Shown here: positions 1 to 5,793 of the stretch, one piece after another | Position numbering within the stretch: position 1 is the stretch's first letter | Layout of the letters: every line of letters starts with the position of its first letter | Assembly (NCBI GenBank): GCA_013813345.1 | Contig: JACCRW010000148.1 | Span: forward strand, 1 to 10,147 | DNA: 10,147 nucleotides | Direction: 5' to 3' | Origin: Actinomycetota bacterium | GTDB taxonomy: Bacteria > Actinomycetota > Thermoleophilia > Gaiellales > Gaiellaceae | Program-made: the position numbers and the translations under genes | The notes under the pieces: generated by a model | Seen by the model: only the letters and a program-made list of their open reading frames with translations | The model's database searches: none | Told to the model about the DNA's origin: nothing

Positions 1-38
1 ACGCTGGACGACACGCCCAGCTCGTGGAAAGACTGCAT
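1..38 (-). CDS. DEAD-box RNA helicase, N-terminal fragment (runs off the left edge)
   Basis: Only the first 12 codons are inside the window, reading MQSFHELGVSSS. The upstream aromatic residue followed by 'ELGVS' is what precedes the Q motif in DEAD-box ATP-dependent RNA helicases of the RhlE/CsdA kind. The ATG (38-36 on the minus strand) has a strong Shine-Dalgarno sequence, AGAAGGAG, 8 bases upstream (47-54), so the start is well supported. Family members unwind short RNA duplexes in ribosome assembly and mRNA decay and are often cold-induced. The gene is divergent from the aminotransferase at 190. The family call rests on a very short peptide. The gene start itself is more certain than the identity. 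Confidence 0.6.
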   Translation of the reverse strand, partial: MQSFHELGVSSS

Positions 39-56
39 TCGGTTTTCTCCTTCTGT

Positions 57-85
57 GTGGGTCGAGACTTGCCTGCCTCGACCAC
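57..85 (-). promoter_or_regulatory. Hairpin in the presumed 5' leader of the helicase gene
   Basis: Bases 60-66 (GGTCGAG) and 77-83 (CTCGACC) form a perfect 7-bp stem with a 10-base loop. It can be extended by two pairs past a single bulged base. It lies just upstream of the helicase Shine-Dalgarno sequence on the minus strand. A second, weaker 6-bp stem is at 129-134/140-145 (loop 135-139) in the same divergent intergenic region. Helicase genes of this type often have structured leaders, so a regulatory role is possible. Neither hairpin has a T-tract, so they are not classical terminators. I see no convincing -10/-35 pair here. Confidence 0.25.
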
Positions 86-189
86 CCGCTTTCAGCAGCG
101 GAACGACCCGAAGGAGCCAAACCTCACAGGACGGAATCCCCGTCCATTGGGTTCAAGGTAGCAGCAGGCGACGACGTTAGGCTCCGAGC

Positions 190-1251
190 GTGATCTCCTT
201 CGCCAGGGGCGCCCCAGCGCCGGAGTGCCTCGACGGGGCGTTGATCGCCGATTGCGCCCGCGTCGCGGTCGAGTCCGATCCGGCCGTCCTCGGCTACGGC
301 GCGGGCGGCGGCTACGGGCCACTGCGCGACTGGCTCGGCGCGCGGCACGGTGTGGAGGCGTCGCGGATCGTGGTCACGAGCGGCGGCCTCCAGGGAATCG
401 CCTTCTGGTTCGAGGAGCTGCTGGCGCAGCGGCCCGGGAGGGTGCTTGTCGAGGCGCCCACCTACGACAGGCCGTTGAAGCAGCTCGCCCGCCTCGGCGC
501 GGAGGTCGTCGCGCTCGCGATGGACGTCGAGGGCCTCGAGCTCGACGCGCTCGAGCGCGAGCTCGCAGCCGGCGGGGTCAGCTTTCTCTACACGATCCCG
601 ACGTTCCAGAACCCGAGCGGGCGCACGCTCTCCGTCGAGCGTCGGCGCAGGCTGGTCGAGCTGGCGGGGACGTACGGTTTGCCGGTGCTCGAGGACGATC
701 CGTACGGGCTCGTCCGCTACGAGGGCGAGCCGCCGCCGTCGCTCCACGAGCTCGAGGGCGGCGAGCTCGTGACCTACGCCTCGTCGTTCTCGAAGACGAT
801 CGCTCCGGGGATCCGAGTGGGCTGGCTCGTGCTGCCCACGCCGCTCGCGGGTCGGATTGAGGAGCGCGCGGTCTCGACGTACATCTCGCCGCCGTTCCTG
901 ACGCAGGCGACCGCCCGCGAGCTGATCCGCCGCGGCGCGTTCGAGCCGAACCTGGAGCGGATCCGCGGCCTCTTGCGCACGCGCCGCGACACGATGATCG
1001 CGACGCTCGCCCGCGAGCTCAACGGTCGCGCGACCTGGAGCACGCCCGAGGGCGGCTACTTCCTCTGGATCGACCTGCCGGTCGACGCGGGCGAGTTGCT
1101 CGCGCGCGCCGAAGCCGCGGGCGTCGCGTTCGTCAAGGGCGCCGATTTCTTCCCTGGCACAGGCGGCGAGCGCTCGGCGCGGCTCGCGTTCAGCTACGCG
1201 TCGCCGGCGGAGATCGAAGAAGGCGTCTCGCTCCTCGCGTCGCTCTTATGA
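190..1251 (+). CDS. PLP-dependent class I/II aminotransferase (LysN / MocR C-domain type)
   Basis: A 353-residue fold-type I aminotransferase. Such enzymes transfer an amino group between an amino acid and a 2-oxo acid in the cytoplasm. Visible motifs are the YGxGxGYGPLRDWL N-terminal block (36-49), YTIPTFQNPSGR (134-145) with the substrate-binding Asn141, the cofactor-binding VLEDDPY (166-172), the Schiff-base Lys202 in SSFSKTIAPGIRVGW (198-212), and Arg331 in the C-terminal RLAFS block, expected to bind the substrate carboxylate. It resembles the catalytic half of MocR/GntR regulators and the 2-aminoadipate aminotransferases, but there is no DNA-binding domain. Substrate is unknown; aromatic or branched-chain amino acids or 2-aminoadipate are all possible. 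A TAG at 178-180 in frame limits the start, making GTG 190 the first usable codon; no good Shine-Dalgarno is visible. It is slightly shorter than the usual ~390 residues, mainly at the N-terminus. Its 3' end converges on the lapA-like gene with 20 bases between. Confidence 0.9.
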   Translation: MISFARGAPAPECLDGALIADCARVAVESDPAVLGYGAGGGYGPLRDWLGARHGVEASRIVVTSGGLQGIAFWFEELLAQRPGRVLVEAPTYDRPLKQLARLGAEVVALAMDVEGLELDALERELAAGGVSFLYTIPTFQNPSGRTLSVERRRRLVELAGTYGLPVLEDDPYGLVRYEGEPPPSLHELEGGELVTYASSFSKTIAPGIRVGWLVLPTPLAGRIEERAVSTYISPPFLTQATARELIRRGAFEPNLERIRGLLRTRRDTMIATLARELNGRATWSTPEGGYFLWIDLPVDAGELLARAEAAGVAFVKGADFFPGTGGERSARLAFSYASPAEIEEGVSLLASLL

Positions 1252-1271
1252 AGGACGAGCAGCTCCGGGAG

Positions 1272-1562
1272 CTACAGGCCGGGCTCGTTCTCCTCCGAGG
1301 GCTCGGCCTGGCCCGTGAGCGCTCGCCGGCGCGCGTAGACCTGGGAGACGAGGACGCCGCCGAGCAGGCCGGCGAGCAGCGAGAGCAGGATCACCCAGAT
1401 CAGCGAGGTGGTCGCGGAGGTGAAGACGAAGTTGACGCTCGTCTTCTCGCTGTTGCCGACGACGAAGGCGATCACGTAGGCGACGATCAGGATCAGCGCG
1501 GCGAGCGAGAGCCAGAGCCGCGGCTGCCAGGTGCGCTCGAACTCCCGCTGCGGCGTGTCCAT
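1272..1562 (-). CDS. LapA-domain (DUF1049) two-helix membrane protein
   Basis: A 96-residue protein with two hydrophobic segments, about 16-36 and 52-74. They are separated by a short linker, GNSEKTSVNFVF (37-48), which matches the 'N-x-x-V-x-V-x-F' linker of the LapA/YciS (lipopolysaccharide assembly protein A domain) family. The second helix ends in a basic stretch, YARRR (76-80), followed by an acidic disordered tail. In Gram-negatives LapA proteins work with LPS traffic; in Gram-positive actinobacteria the role of this domain is not established, and no function should be inferred beyond membrane location. There is no Shine-Dalgarno sequence. The ATG lies 9 bases after the stop of the upstream four-cysteine gene, so translation by re-initiation, or a leaderless transcript (see 1569-1574), is likely. 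Confidence 0.8.
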   Translation of the reverse strand: MDTPQREFERTWQPRLWLSLAALILIVAYVIAFVVGNSEKTSVNFVFTSATTSLIWVILLSLLAGLLGGVLVSQVYARRRALTGQAEPSEENEPGL

Positions 1563-1568
1563 AGGAAG

Positions 1569-1574
1569 AGTCTA
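1569..1574 (-). promoter_or_regulatory. Possible -10 box for a leaderless lapA-like transcript
   Basis: On the minus strand TAGACT (TANNNT form) lies 6 bases before the ATG at 1562. That spacing is typical of leaderless actinobacterial transcripts, whose first base is the start codon. It would explain the lack of a Shine-Dalgarno sequence. No good -35 is visible. The box overlaps the TAG stop of the preceding gene, so it may be fortuitous. Confidence 0.3.
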
Positions 1575-1754
1575 GGCCGACGCGGTGGCGAACGCAGGCG
1601 TCACTCGCGGAACGAGCCGTGGCTGCCTCGGTGGGGTCAGCACCCCGGCGGTCGCGCGGCGGAACGTCGGGCAGGGAACGTCGCCGGGAAGGGCGCAGAG
1701 GCCGGCACGGCGGAAGTAGCAATCACTACACGATGATTCAGTTCTCTTGCTCAT
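1572..1754 (-). CDS. Small four-cysteine protein, probable metal-binding, function unknown
   Basis: A 60-residue protein with Cys9, Cys12, Cys20 and Cys28 in the pattern C-x2-C-x7-C-x7-C, within the core SCSDCYFRRAGLCALPG followed by DVPCPTFR. The spacing suits a zinc knuckle or small zinc-ribbon fold; the C-terminal half is Pro/Arg-rich and probably disordered. The core looks familiar to me from small uncharacterised actinobacterial proteins, but I cannot name a family. The ATG at 1754 has AAAGGG about 4 bases upstream (on the minus strand), which supports real translation. Stop is TAG at 1574-1572, 9 bases before the LapA-domain gene, so the two probably form one transcript. Overlapping frames in this GC-rich stretch are longer but lack such signals. 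Confidence 0.65.
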   Translation of the reverse strand: MSKRTESSCSDCYFRRAGLCALPGDVPCPTFRRATAGVLTPPRQPRLVPRVTPAFATASA

Positions 1755-1886
1755 AATCCCTTTTGCTCGATTGTTCCCTTCTGGACAGTGGCCATTCTTG
1801 TCACGTCGAGCACCGGGAGCAACCCTCCCAAATACGAAAAGGACGCAATTTCCGGGCGATTCCAGGTTGATGAAAACTGCTGCTAT
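1755..1886. other. AT-richer intergenic gap with a weak hairpin
   Basis: This 132-base stretch separates the PDZ-Lon protease stop from the start of the four-cysteine gene, both on the minus strand. It is visibly richer in A and T than its surroundings (by eye about half GC), so it probably holds a promoter for the two small genes and the 3' end of the mdh-SDR-protease transcript. The only structure seen is a 5-bp stem, GGGAG 1815-1819 with CTCCC 1825-1829. I could not find a convincing -35/-10 pair or T-tract terminator. Confidence 0.4.
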
Positions 1887-2891
1887 CTATCCTTTTTTGG
1901 GTAACGTTGTCAGGCGCCGCAACGCCTGTTGAAAACTCTCCACTGCGATGATGCGAAGCCCACCGGCGTTGCGGCGGGCCTCGGTTGCGTTATCCCCAGC
2001 GGGGACGAGGAAGACGTCCATTCCGGCATCCCTCGCGCCGCGGGTCTTCTGTGCGACTCCGCCGATCGGCGCGATCCCACCGTCGAGCTCGATCTCGCCC
2101 GTCGCGGCCACCTTGTAGCCACGGTCGACGTTGCGACCGAGCTCCTCGAGCACGTCGAGCGCGAACGCGAGCCCGGCCGAGGGGCCGCCGACGCCGCCGA
2201 GATCGATCTCGACCTCGATCGGGAGCTCGATCCGGGCGGACTGCTCGACCTGGACCCCGATGATCGCCCGACCCTCCTGATCGGGGGACTCGACGGTGCT
2301 CAGGACCTCGGTGCGGACGGCGCCGCCGGCGCGCGCCTCGACGCGCACCTGCTCGCCGGGCTCGCGGCCGCCGATCAGCCGCCGCAGATCGTCGGGCGTC
2401 TTCACGGTCTTCCCGTCCACGGCGACGATCACGTCCGTTGCCCGGAGCTTGCCGTCGGCGGGCGCATCGGGGGCGACGGCGACGACGAGCGCACCCTCGG
2501 GATCGGAGCCCACGTCGAGCCCGAGCTCGCGCAGTGCGACCGCCGCGGCGATCTCCTGGGAGCGATCCATCTGCCGCAGGTTCTGGCGGCGGCGCTCCTC
2601 GAAGTCCGACCCGGGGGGAACGATCGCATGCTCGGGCACGAGCTCGGCTCCCTCGGGGCGAAGCGGCGAGAAGAGCTGCTCGAGCAGCGACGACTTCCGC
2701 ACGATCACATCGACGAAGAAGATCCCGCCCGCGTCGTTCGCGGGCTTCTCGCCCTCCACCTTCACCTTGTCCACGAGGGGCTTGGCGCCATCCGGGAGGA
2801 TCAGATACGTGTTCGACGGGATGAACCACGTGGCCGCGACCGCGATCGCGAGGAGGACGAGCCCGGTCTTGACGAGCCGACCAGGAGTCAG
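1887..2891 (-). CDS. Membrane-anchored PDZ-Lon (S16) serine protease, probable CTG start
   Basis: A 334-residue protein, counted from a CTG start. The N-terminus has a few residues with basic Arg/Lys and then one membrane helix (about 9-24), so the rest should lie outside the cytoplasm. A PDZ domain follows at about 125-200 (GALVVAVAPDAPADGKL, then DVIVAVDGKTV), then a Lon-type proteolytic domain from about 205 with the catalytic Ser238 in GGPSAG and Lys282 in GGVAQKT, the spacing expected for the Ser-Lys dyad of family S16. The architecture matches the actinobacterial and Bacillus YlbL-like PDZ proteases. The first ATG/GTG/TTG in frame (GTG at 2774) would cut off the whole membrane helix. 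CTG at 2891 keeps it, has AGGG 5 bases upstream, and overlaps the SDR stop as CTGA, so I prefer it. It is the third gene of the mdh-SDR-protease run. Its substrate is unknown. Confidence 0.88.
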   Translation of the reverse strand: MTPGRLVKTGLVLLAIAVAATWFIPSNTYLILPDGAKPLVDKVKVEGEKPANDAGGIFFVDVIVRKSSLLEQLFSPLRPEGAELVPEHAIVPPGSDFEERRRQNLRQMDRSQEIAAAVALRELGLDVGSDPEGALVVAVAPDAPADGKLRATDVIVAVDGKTVKTPDDLRRLIGGREPGEQVRVEARAGGAVRTEVLSTVESPDQEGRAIIGVQVEQSARIELPIEVEIDLGGVGGPSAGLAFALDVLEELGRNVDRGYKVAATGEIELDGGIAPIGGVAQKTRGARDAGMDVFLVPAGDNATEARRNAGGLRIIAVESFQQALRRLTTLPKKG

Positions 2892-3631
2892 AAGAGCCCT
2901 CGCGTCAAGCCGCCATCGACCGCGATCGTCGCGCCGGTGACGTAGGCGGCGCGGTCGGACGCGAGGAAGCAGACGACGTCGCCGAGCTCGCGCGGGGCGC
3001 CGAGCCGGCGGAGCGGGATCGCCGCGAGGTCCGTCTCGCTCGGCCCATCCGGATAGACCTCCTTCAGGCGGTCGGTGTCGATCCGCCCGGGCGCGATCGC
3101 ATTCACTGTCACCCCGGTCGGGCCGAGCTCGCGGGAGAGCGTCTTCAACCAGCCCGTGAGGCCGGGCCGGATCGCATTCGAGAGCGCGAGGTTGTCGACC
3201 GGCTCCTTGACCGCGCTCGAGGTGATCGCGAGCACGCGCCCGTGCCCGCCGGCCTCGAGGTGGGGCCGGCAGAGCCGGACGAGCCGCACCGCCGAGAGGA
3301 GTAGCAGCGCGACCGCGTCCTCGACCTGCTCGTCCGTGATGTCGAGCGCGCGCGTTCGTGGCGGCCCGCCGCTATTCAGGACGAGGATGTCGACGCCGCC
3401 GAAGGCCTCGAGCGTCTGCTCCACCAGCCGTTCGAGGTGCCTCGGATTGGCGACGTCGCCGCGCACGGCGAGCGCGCCGATCCGCTCGGCCTCGCGCTCG
3501 AGCGCCTCGCGTCCACGAGCCAGCATCGCGACGTTCGCGCCTTCCGCAGCGAGCGCCTCGGCGGACGCGAGCCCGATCCCGGCCGAGGCGCCGCAGACGA
3601 TCGCCGTCCGTCCGCGGAGTCCGAGCTCCAT
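2888..3631 (-). CDS. Atypical short-chain dehydrogenase/reductase lacking the YxxxK active site
   Basis: A 247-residue classical-length SDR with a Rossmann fold. Visible are the cofactor motif CGASAGIG (13-20), Asp59 in VRGDV, and LNSGGPP (85-91) in place of the usual NNAG. ITSSA (136-140) keeps the catalytic serine. The conserved tail VNAIAPGRIDTDRL and FLASDRAAYVTGATIAVDGG is also present. Aligned without gaps to FabG-type enzymes, the catalytic Tyr and Lys become Ser151 and Arg155 (SNAIR in place of YAAAK). This matches an SDR subgroup annotated as 3-oxoacyl-ACP-reductase-like but without the canonical tetrad. Its activity is therefore uncertain; it might be a non-canonical oxidoreductase or a nucleotide-binding protein. 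Start ATG 3631 lies 16 bases after the mdh stop, with a weak Shine-Dalgarno. The stop TGA overlaps the start of the PDZ-Lon gene, indicating coupling. Confidence 0.88.
   Translation of the reverse strand: MELGLRGRTAIVCGASAGIGLASAEALAAEGANVAMLARGREALEREAERIGALAVRGDVANPRHLERLVEQTLEAFGGVDILVLNSGGPPRTRALDITDEQVEDAVALLLLSAVRLVRLCRPHLEAGGHGRVLAITSSAVKEPVDNLALSNAIRPGLTGWLKTLSRELGPTGVTVNAIAPGRIDTDRLKEVYPDGPSETDLAAIPLRRLGAPRELGDVVCFLASDRAAYVTGATIAVDGGLTRGLF
2897..2900 (-). promoter_or_regulatory. Shine-Dalgarno sequence supporting the CTG start of the PDZ-Lon gene
   Basis: On the minus strand GCGAGGG (2903-2897) sits 5 bases before CTG 2891-2889. It lies inside the last codons of the SDR gene, as is usual for translationally coupled genes. 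No ATG, GTG or TTG in this frame has a comparable site nearby. Confidence 0.5.
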
Positions 3632-3647
3632 TAGCCGGCGACCACTA

Positions 3648-4580
3648 TTAGGAGACGCTGAGCACGCCGACGACGTCGCGGACCGCATCTGCGGACGCCT
3701 GCAACGCCGCCTGCTCGCTCGCGTCGAGGTCGAGCTCGACGATCCGCTCGATTCCGCCCGCCCCGAGCACCACCGGAACGCCCATGTAGAGCCCGTCGAT
3801 CCCGTACTCGCCTTCGAGGTAGGCGGTGCAGGGGAGCACGCGCTTCTCGTCGAGCACGATCGCGTCGACCATCTGGGCGGCCGCAGCGCCGGGCGCATAC
3901 CACGCCGAGGTACCGAGGAGGTTGACGAGCTCGCCGCCGCCCTTGGCCGTCCGCTCGACCATCGCCTCGATCCGATCCTCGGCGGCGAGCTTCCGGAGAG
4001 GGATCCCGCCGACGGTGGTTGCGGAGACGACCGGCACCATCTGGTCGCCGTGGCCGCCTAGCACCATCGCGGTCACGTCCTTGATCGACATCCCGGTCTC
4101 CCACGCGATGAACGCGGAGAAGCGCGCCGTGTCGAGGATCCCAGCCATCCCGAAGACACGCTCCTTCGCCCAGCCGGAGGCGCTCTTCGCGACGTGGCAC
4201 ATCGCGTCGAGGGGGTTGGAGACGATCACGAGGATCGCGTCGGGGCTCGTGTCCAGCACCTGCTCGGTGACCGAGCCGACGATCTTCTCGTTCGTGGTCA
4301 CGAGGTCGTCGCGGCTCATCCCCGGCTGACGGGGGAGACCGGCCGTGATCACGACGACCTCCGAGCCGGCGGACTCCTCGTAGTCGTTCGAGCCGACGAC
4401 GTTCGCCTCGTGGCCGAGCACGGCAGCCGCCTGGTTCAGGTCGAGCGCCTTGCCCTGGGGGAGGCCTTCCTTGATGTCGACGACGACCACGTCTGCGTAG
4501 TCCCGACGCGCCAGCTCCTGCGCACACGTCGCGCCGACGTTCCCCGCTCCGACGACCGTTATTTTTCGTCTACCACTCAA
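3648..4580 (-). CDS. mdh: Malate dehydrogenase (LDH-like, NAD-dependent)
   Basis: A 310-residue cytoplasmic enzyme that oxidises malate to oxaloacetate with NAD in the TCA cycle. The NAD-binding GAGNVG is at 11-16 and Asp35 (VVVVD) favours NAD over NADP. The substrate loop LPRQPGMSRDDL (82-93) carries Arg84, the residue that distinguishes malate from lactate dehydrogenases, and Arg90. SNPLDAM (121-127) carries Asn122. LDTARF (149-154) holds the catalytic Asp150 and Arg153, and GGHGDQMVPV (175-184) holds His177. Length is normal for the LDH-like type III MDHs. The start is TTG at 4580, preceded by purine-rich GAAGGGAAGAG; no ATG or GTG fits the N-terminus. It is divergent from citrate synthase, the next enzyme of the cycle, and leads a probable operon with the SDR and the PDZ-Lon protease. 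Confidence 0.96.
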   Translation of the reverse strand: MSGRRKITVVGAGNVGATCAQELARRDYADVVVVDIKEGLPQGKALDLNQAAAVLGHEANVVGSNDYEESAGSEVVVITAGLPRQPGMSRDDLVTTNEKIVGSVTEQVLDTSPDAILVIVSNPLDAMCHVAKSASGWAKERVFGMAGILDTARFSAFIAWETGMSIKDVTAMVLGGHGDQMVPVVSATTVGGIPLRKLAAEDRIEAMVERTAKGGGELVNLLGTSAWYAPGAAAAQMVDAIVLDEKRVLPCTAYLEGEYGIDGLYMGVPVVLGAGGIERIVELDLDASEQAALQASADAVRDVVGVLSVS

Positions 4581-4635
4581 CGCTCTTCCCTTCGTCTAGC
4601 GCAAATCAGCGTCAGCCGAGTTGCGCAAGCGGCGG

Positions 4636-4641
4636 ATTGTA
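4636..4641 (-). promoter_or_regulatory. Probable -10 box of the mdh promoter
   Basis: On the minus strand TACAAT, one base from the TATAAT consensus, occurs in the divergent mdh/citrate synthase intergenic region. It would give a leader of about 50 bases before the mdh TTG. The -35 position (roughly CCGTCA) is a poor match. A self-complementary 12-base GC block, CGGCGGCCGCCG (4644-4655), sits between the two elements and could be an operator or simply GC-rich sequence. Confidence 0.45.
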
Positions 4642-4697
4642 TGCGGCGGCCGCCGGGTTGACGGGTGAGGTACCGTCCGCGCCACCAGGAATCCGAC

Positions 4698-4703
4698 GAG
4701 GAG
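4698..4703 (+). promoter_or_regulatory. Strong Shine-Dalgarno of citrate synthase
   Basis: GAGGAG with 4 bases to the ATG at 4708. It fixes the start codon. No clear promoter for this strand was recognised; TTGACG at 4658-4663 resembles a -35 but has no -10 at the right distance. Confidence 0.7.
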
Positions 4704-4707
4704 AACG

Positions 4708-5793
4708 ATGAACGAGTTCAAGCCGGGTCTCGAAGGCATCGTCGCCGTCGAGACCGAGATCGCCGAGCCGGATCGCGACGGAGGCTCGCTCCGGTATCGC
4801 GGGATCGACATCGAGGAGCTCGTCGGCCATTACCCGTACGAGAACGTCTGGGGCCTCCTGGTGGACGACGATCTCCACTCGACGATGCCCGACCCGGAGC
4901 CATACGAGCCGGCGCGGCTGACGGGGAACGCGCCCTCCGATCTCCAGGCCGAGACCGCGCGCCTCGCCGGCGAGTGGAAGCTCGGGAAGCTGAACGAGAT
5001 CTCCGACGAGCAGGCCCGTGAGGACCTCGGCCGGATCTCGGCTCAGATGATGACCCTCGTCGCCCGCTCGGCCCGCATTGCCGACGGGCGCTCGGACGTC
5101 GTCCCCGACGACGTGGTCGCCGAGGGCGAGACTGCCGCGGAGAAGTTCCTGCTCCGCTGGCGAGGGGAGTTCGATCCGCGTCACGCGAAGGCGATCGACA
5201 CCTACTGGATCTGCACCGCCGAGCACGGGCTCAACGCCTCGACCTTCACAGCGCGGGTCACGGCCTCGACGGGAGCCGATTGCGGCGCAGCACTCTCCTC
5301 GGCCGTCGGCGCGCTCTCGGGGCCGCTCCACGGCGGCGCTCCCGCCTACGTCAAGCCGATGCTCGAGGAGGTCGCCGCGTCAGGCGATGCGGAGCGTTGG
5401 GTGCACGAGACGCTCGATGCCGGCAAGCGGATCATGGGCTTCGGGCACCGGATCTACCGCGCCGAGGACCCGCGCTCGCGCCTCCTCAAGGGAGTCGCGA
5501 AGGAGCTCGGAGCTCCGAACGTCGAGGTCGCCGAGGAGCTCGAGCAGGTCGCGCTGAAGGCGCTGCAGGAGCGCTCGCCCGACCGCGTGCTCGCCACGAA
5601 CGTCGAGTACTACTCGGCCGTCGTCCTCGATGTCGCCGAGATCCCGCCCCCGCTCGCGCCGGCGATGTTCGCCTGCTCGCGCGTCGCCGGCTGGTCGGCG
5701 CACATCCTCGAGCAGAAGCGCACCGGGCGGCTCTTCCGGCCGAACGCGCGCTACGTCGGCCCGGGCGCCCGCTCTGCCTCCACCGTCGGATGA
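4708..5793 (+). CDS. Citrate synthase (CitA / citrate synthase 2 type)
   Basis: A 361-residue enzyme condensing acetyl-CoA and oxaloacetate to citrate, the entry step of the TCA cycle. Characteristic blocks are SLRYRGIDIEELVG (27-40), AEHGLNASTF with His173 (171-180), GPLHGGAP with His208 (205-212), and GFGHRIYR with His247 and Arg251 (244-251). The next block, ATNVEYYSAVVLD (296-308), carries Glu300 where most citrate synthases have the catalytic Asp (NVDxxS). From memory the mycobacterial CitA subfamily also has NVEF here, followed by a very similar SAHILEQKRTGRL tail, so the Glu is probably a subfamily trait and not a defect. The methylcitrate synthase alternative is less likely but not excluded. 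It heads a plus-strand run, its TGA overlapping the next ATG as ATGA, and is divergent from mdh. Confidence 0.95.
   Translation: MNEFKPGLEGIVAVETEIAEPDRDGGSLRYRGIDIEELVGHYPYENVWGLLVDDDLHSTMPDPEPYEPARLTGNAPSDLQAETARLAGEWKLGKLNEISDEQAREDLGRISAQMMTLVARSARIADGRSDVVPDDVVAEGETAAEKFLLRWRGEFDPRHAKAIDTYWICTAEHGLNASTFTARVTASTGADCGAALSSAVGALSGPLHGGAPAYVKPMLEEVAASGDAERWVHETLDAGKRIMGFGHRIYRAEDPRSRLLKGVAKELGAPNVEVAEELEQVALKALQERSPDRVLATNVEYYSAVVLDVAEIPPPLAPAMFACSRVAGWSAHILEQKRTGRLFRPNARYVGPGARSASTVG

Noticed and set aside
149..162. tRNA T-loop-like GGTTCAAGG
   Set aside because: No acceptor, D or anticodon arms could be formed around it.
1246..1736. Longer overlapping frames on both strands across the lapA-like and four-cysteine genes
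   Set aside because: They are Arg/Gly/Glu-rich shadows without motifs; the LapA domain and the four-Cys pattern with its Shine-Dalgarno give better support.
1929..2945. 338-codon open frame on the plus strand opposite the PDZ-Lon protease
   Set aside because: The minus strand encodes a recognisable PDZ and Lon domain; this frame has Asp/Leu/Gly-rich shadow composition and no ribosome-binding site or motif.
3648..4580. Lactate dehydrogenase
   Set aside because: Arg84 in the substrate loop and the PGMSRDDL context indicate malate specificity.
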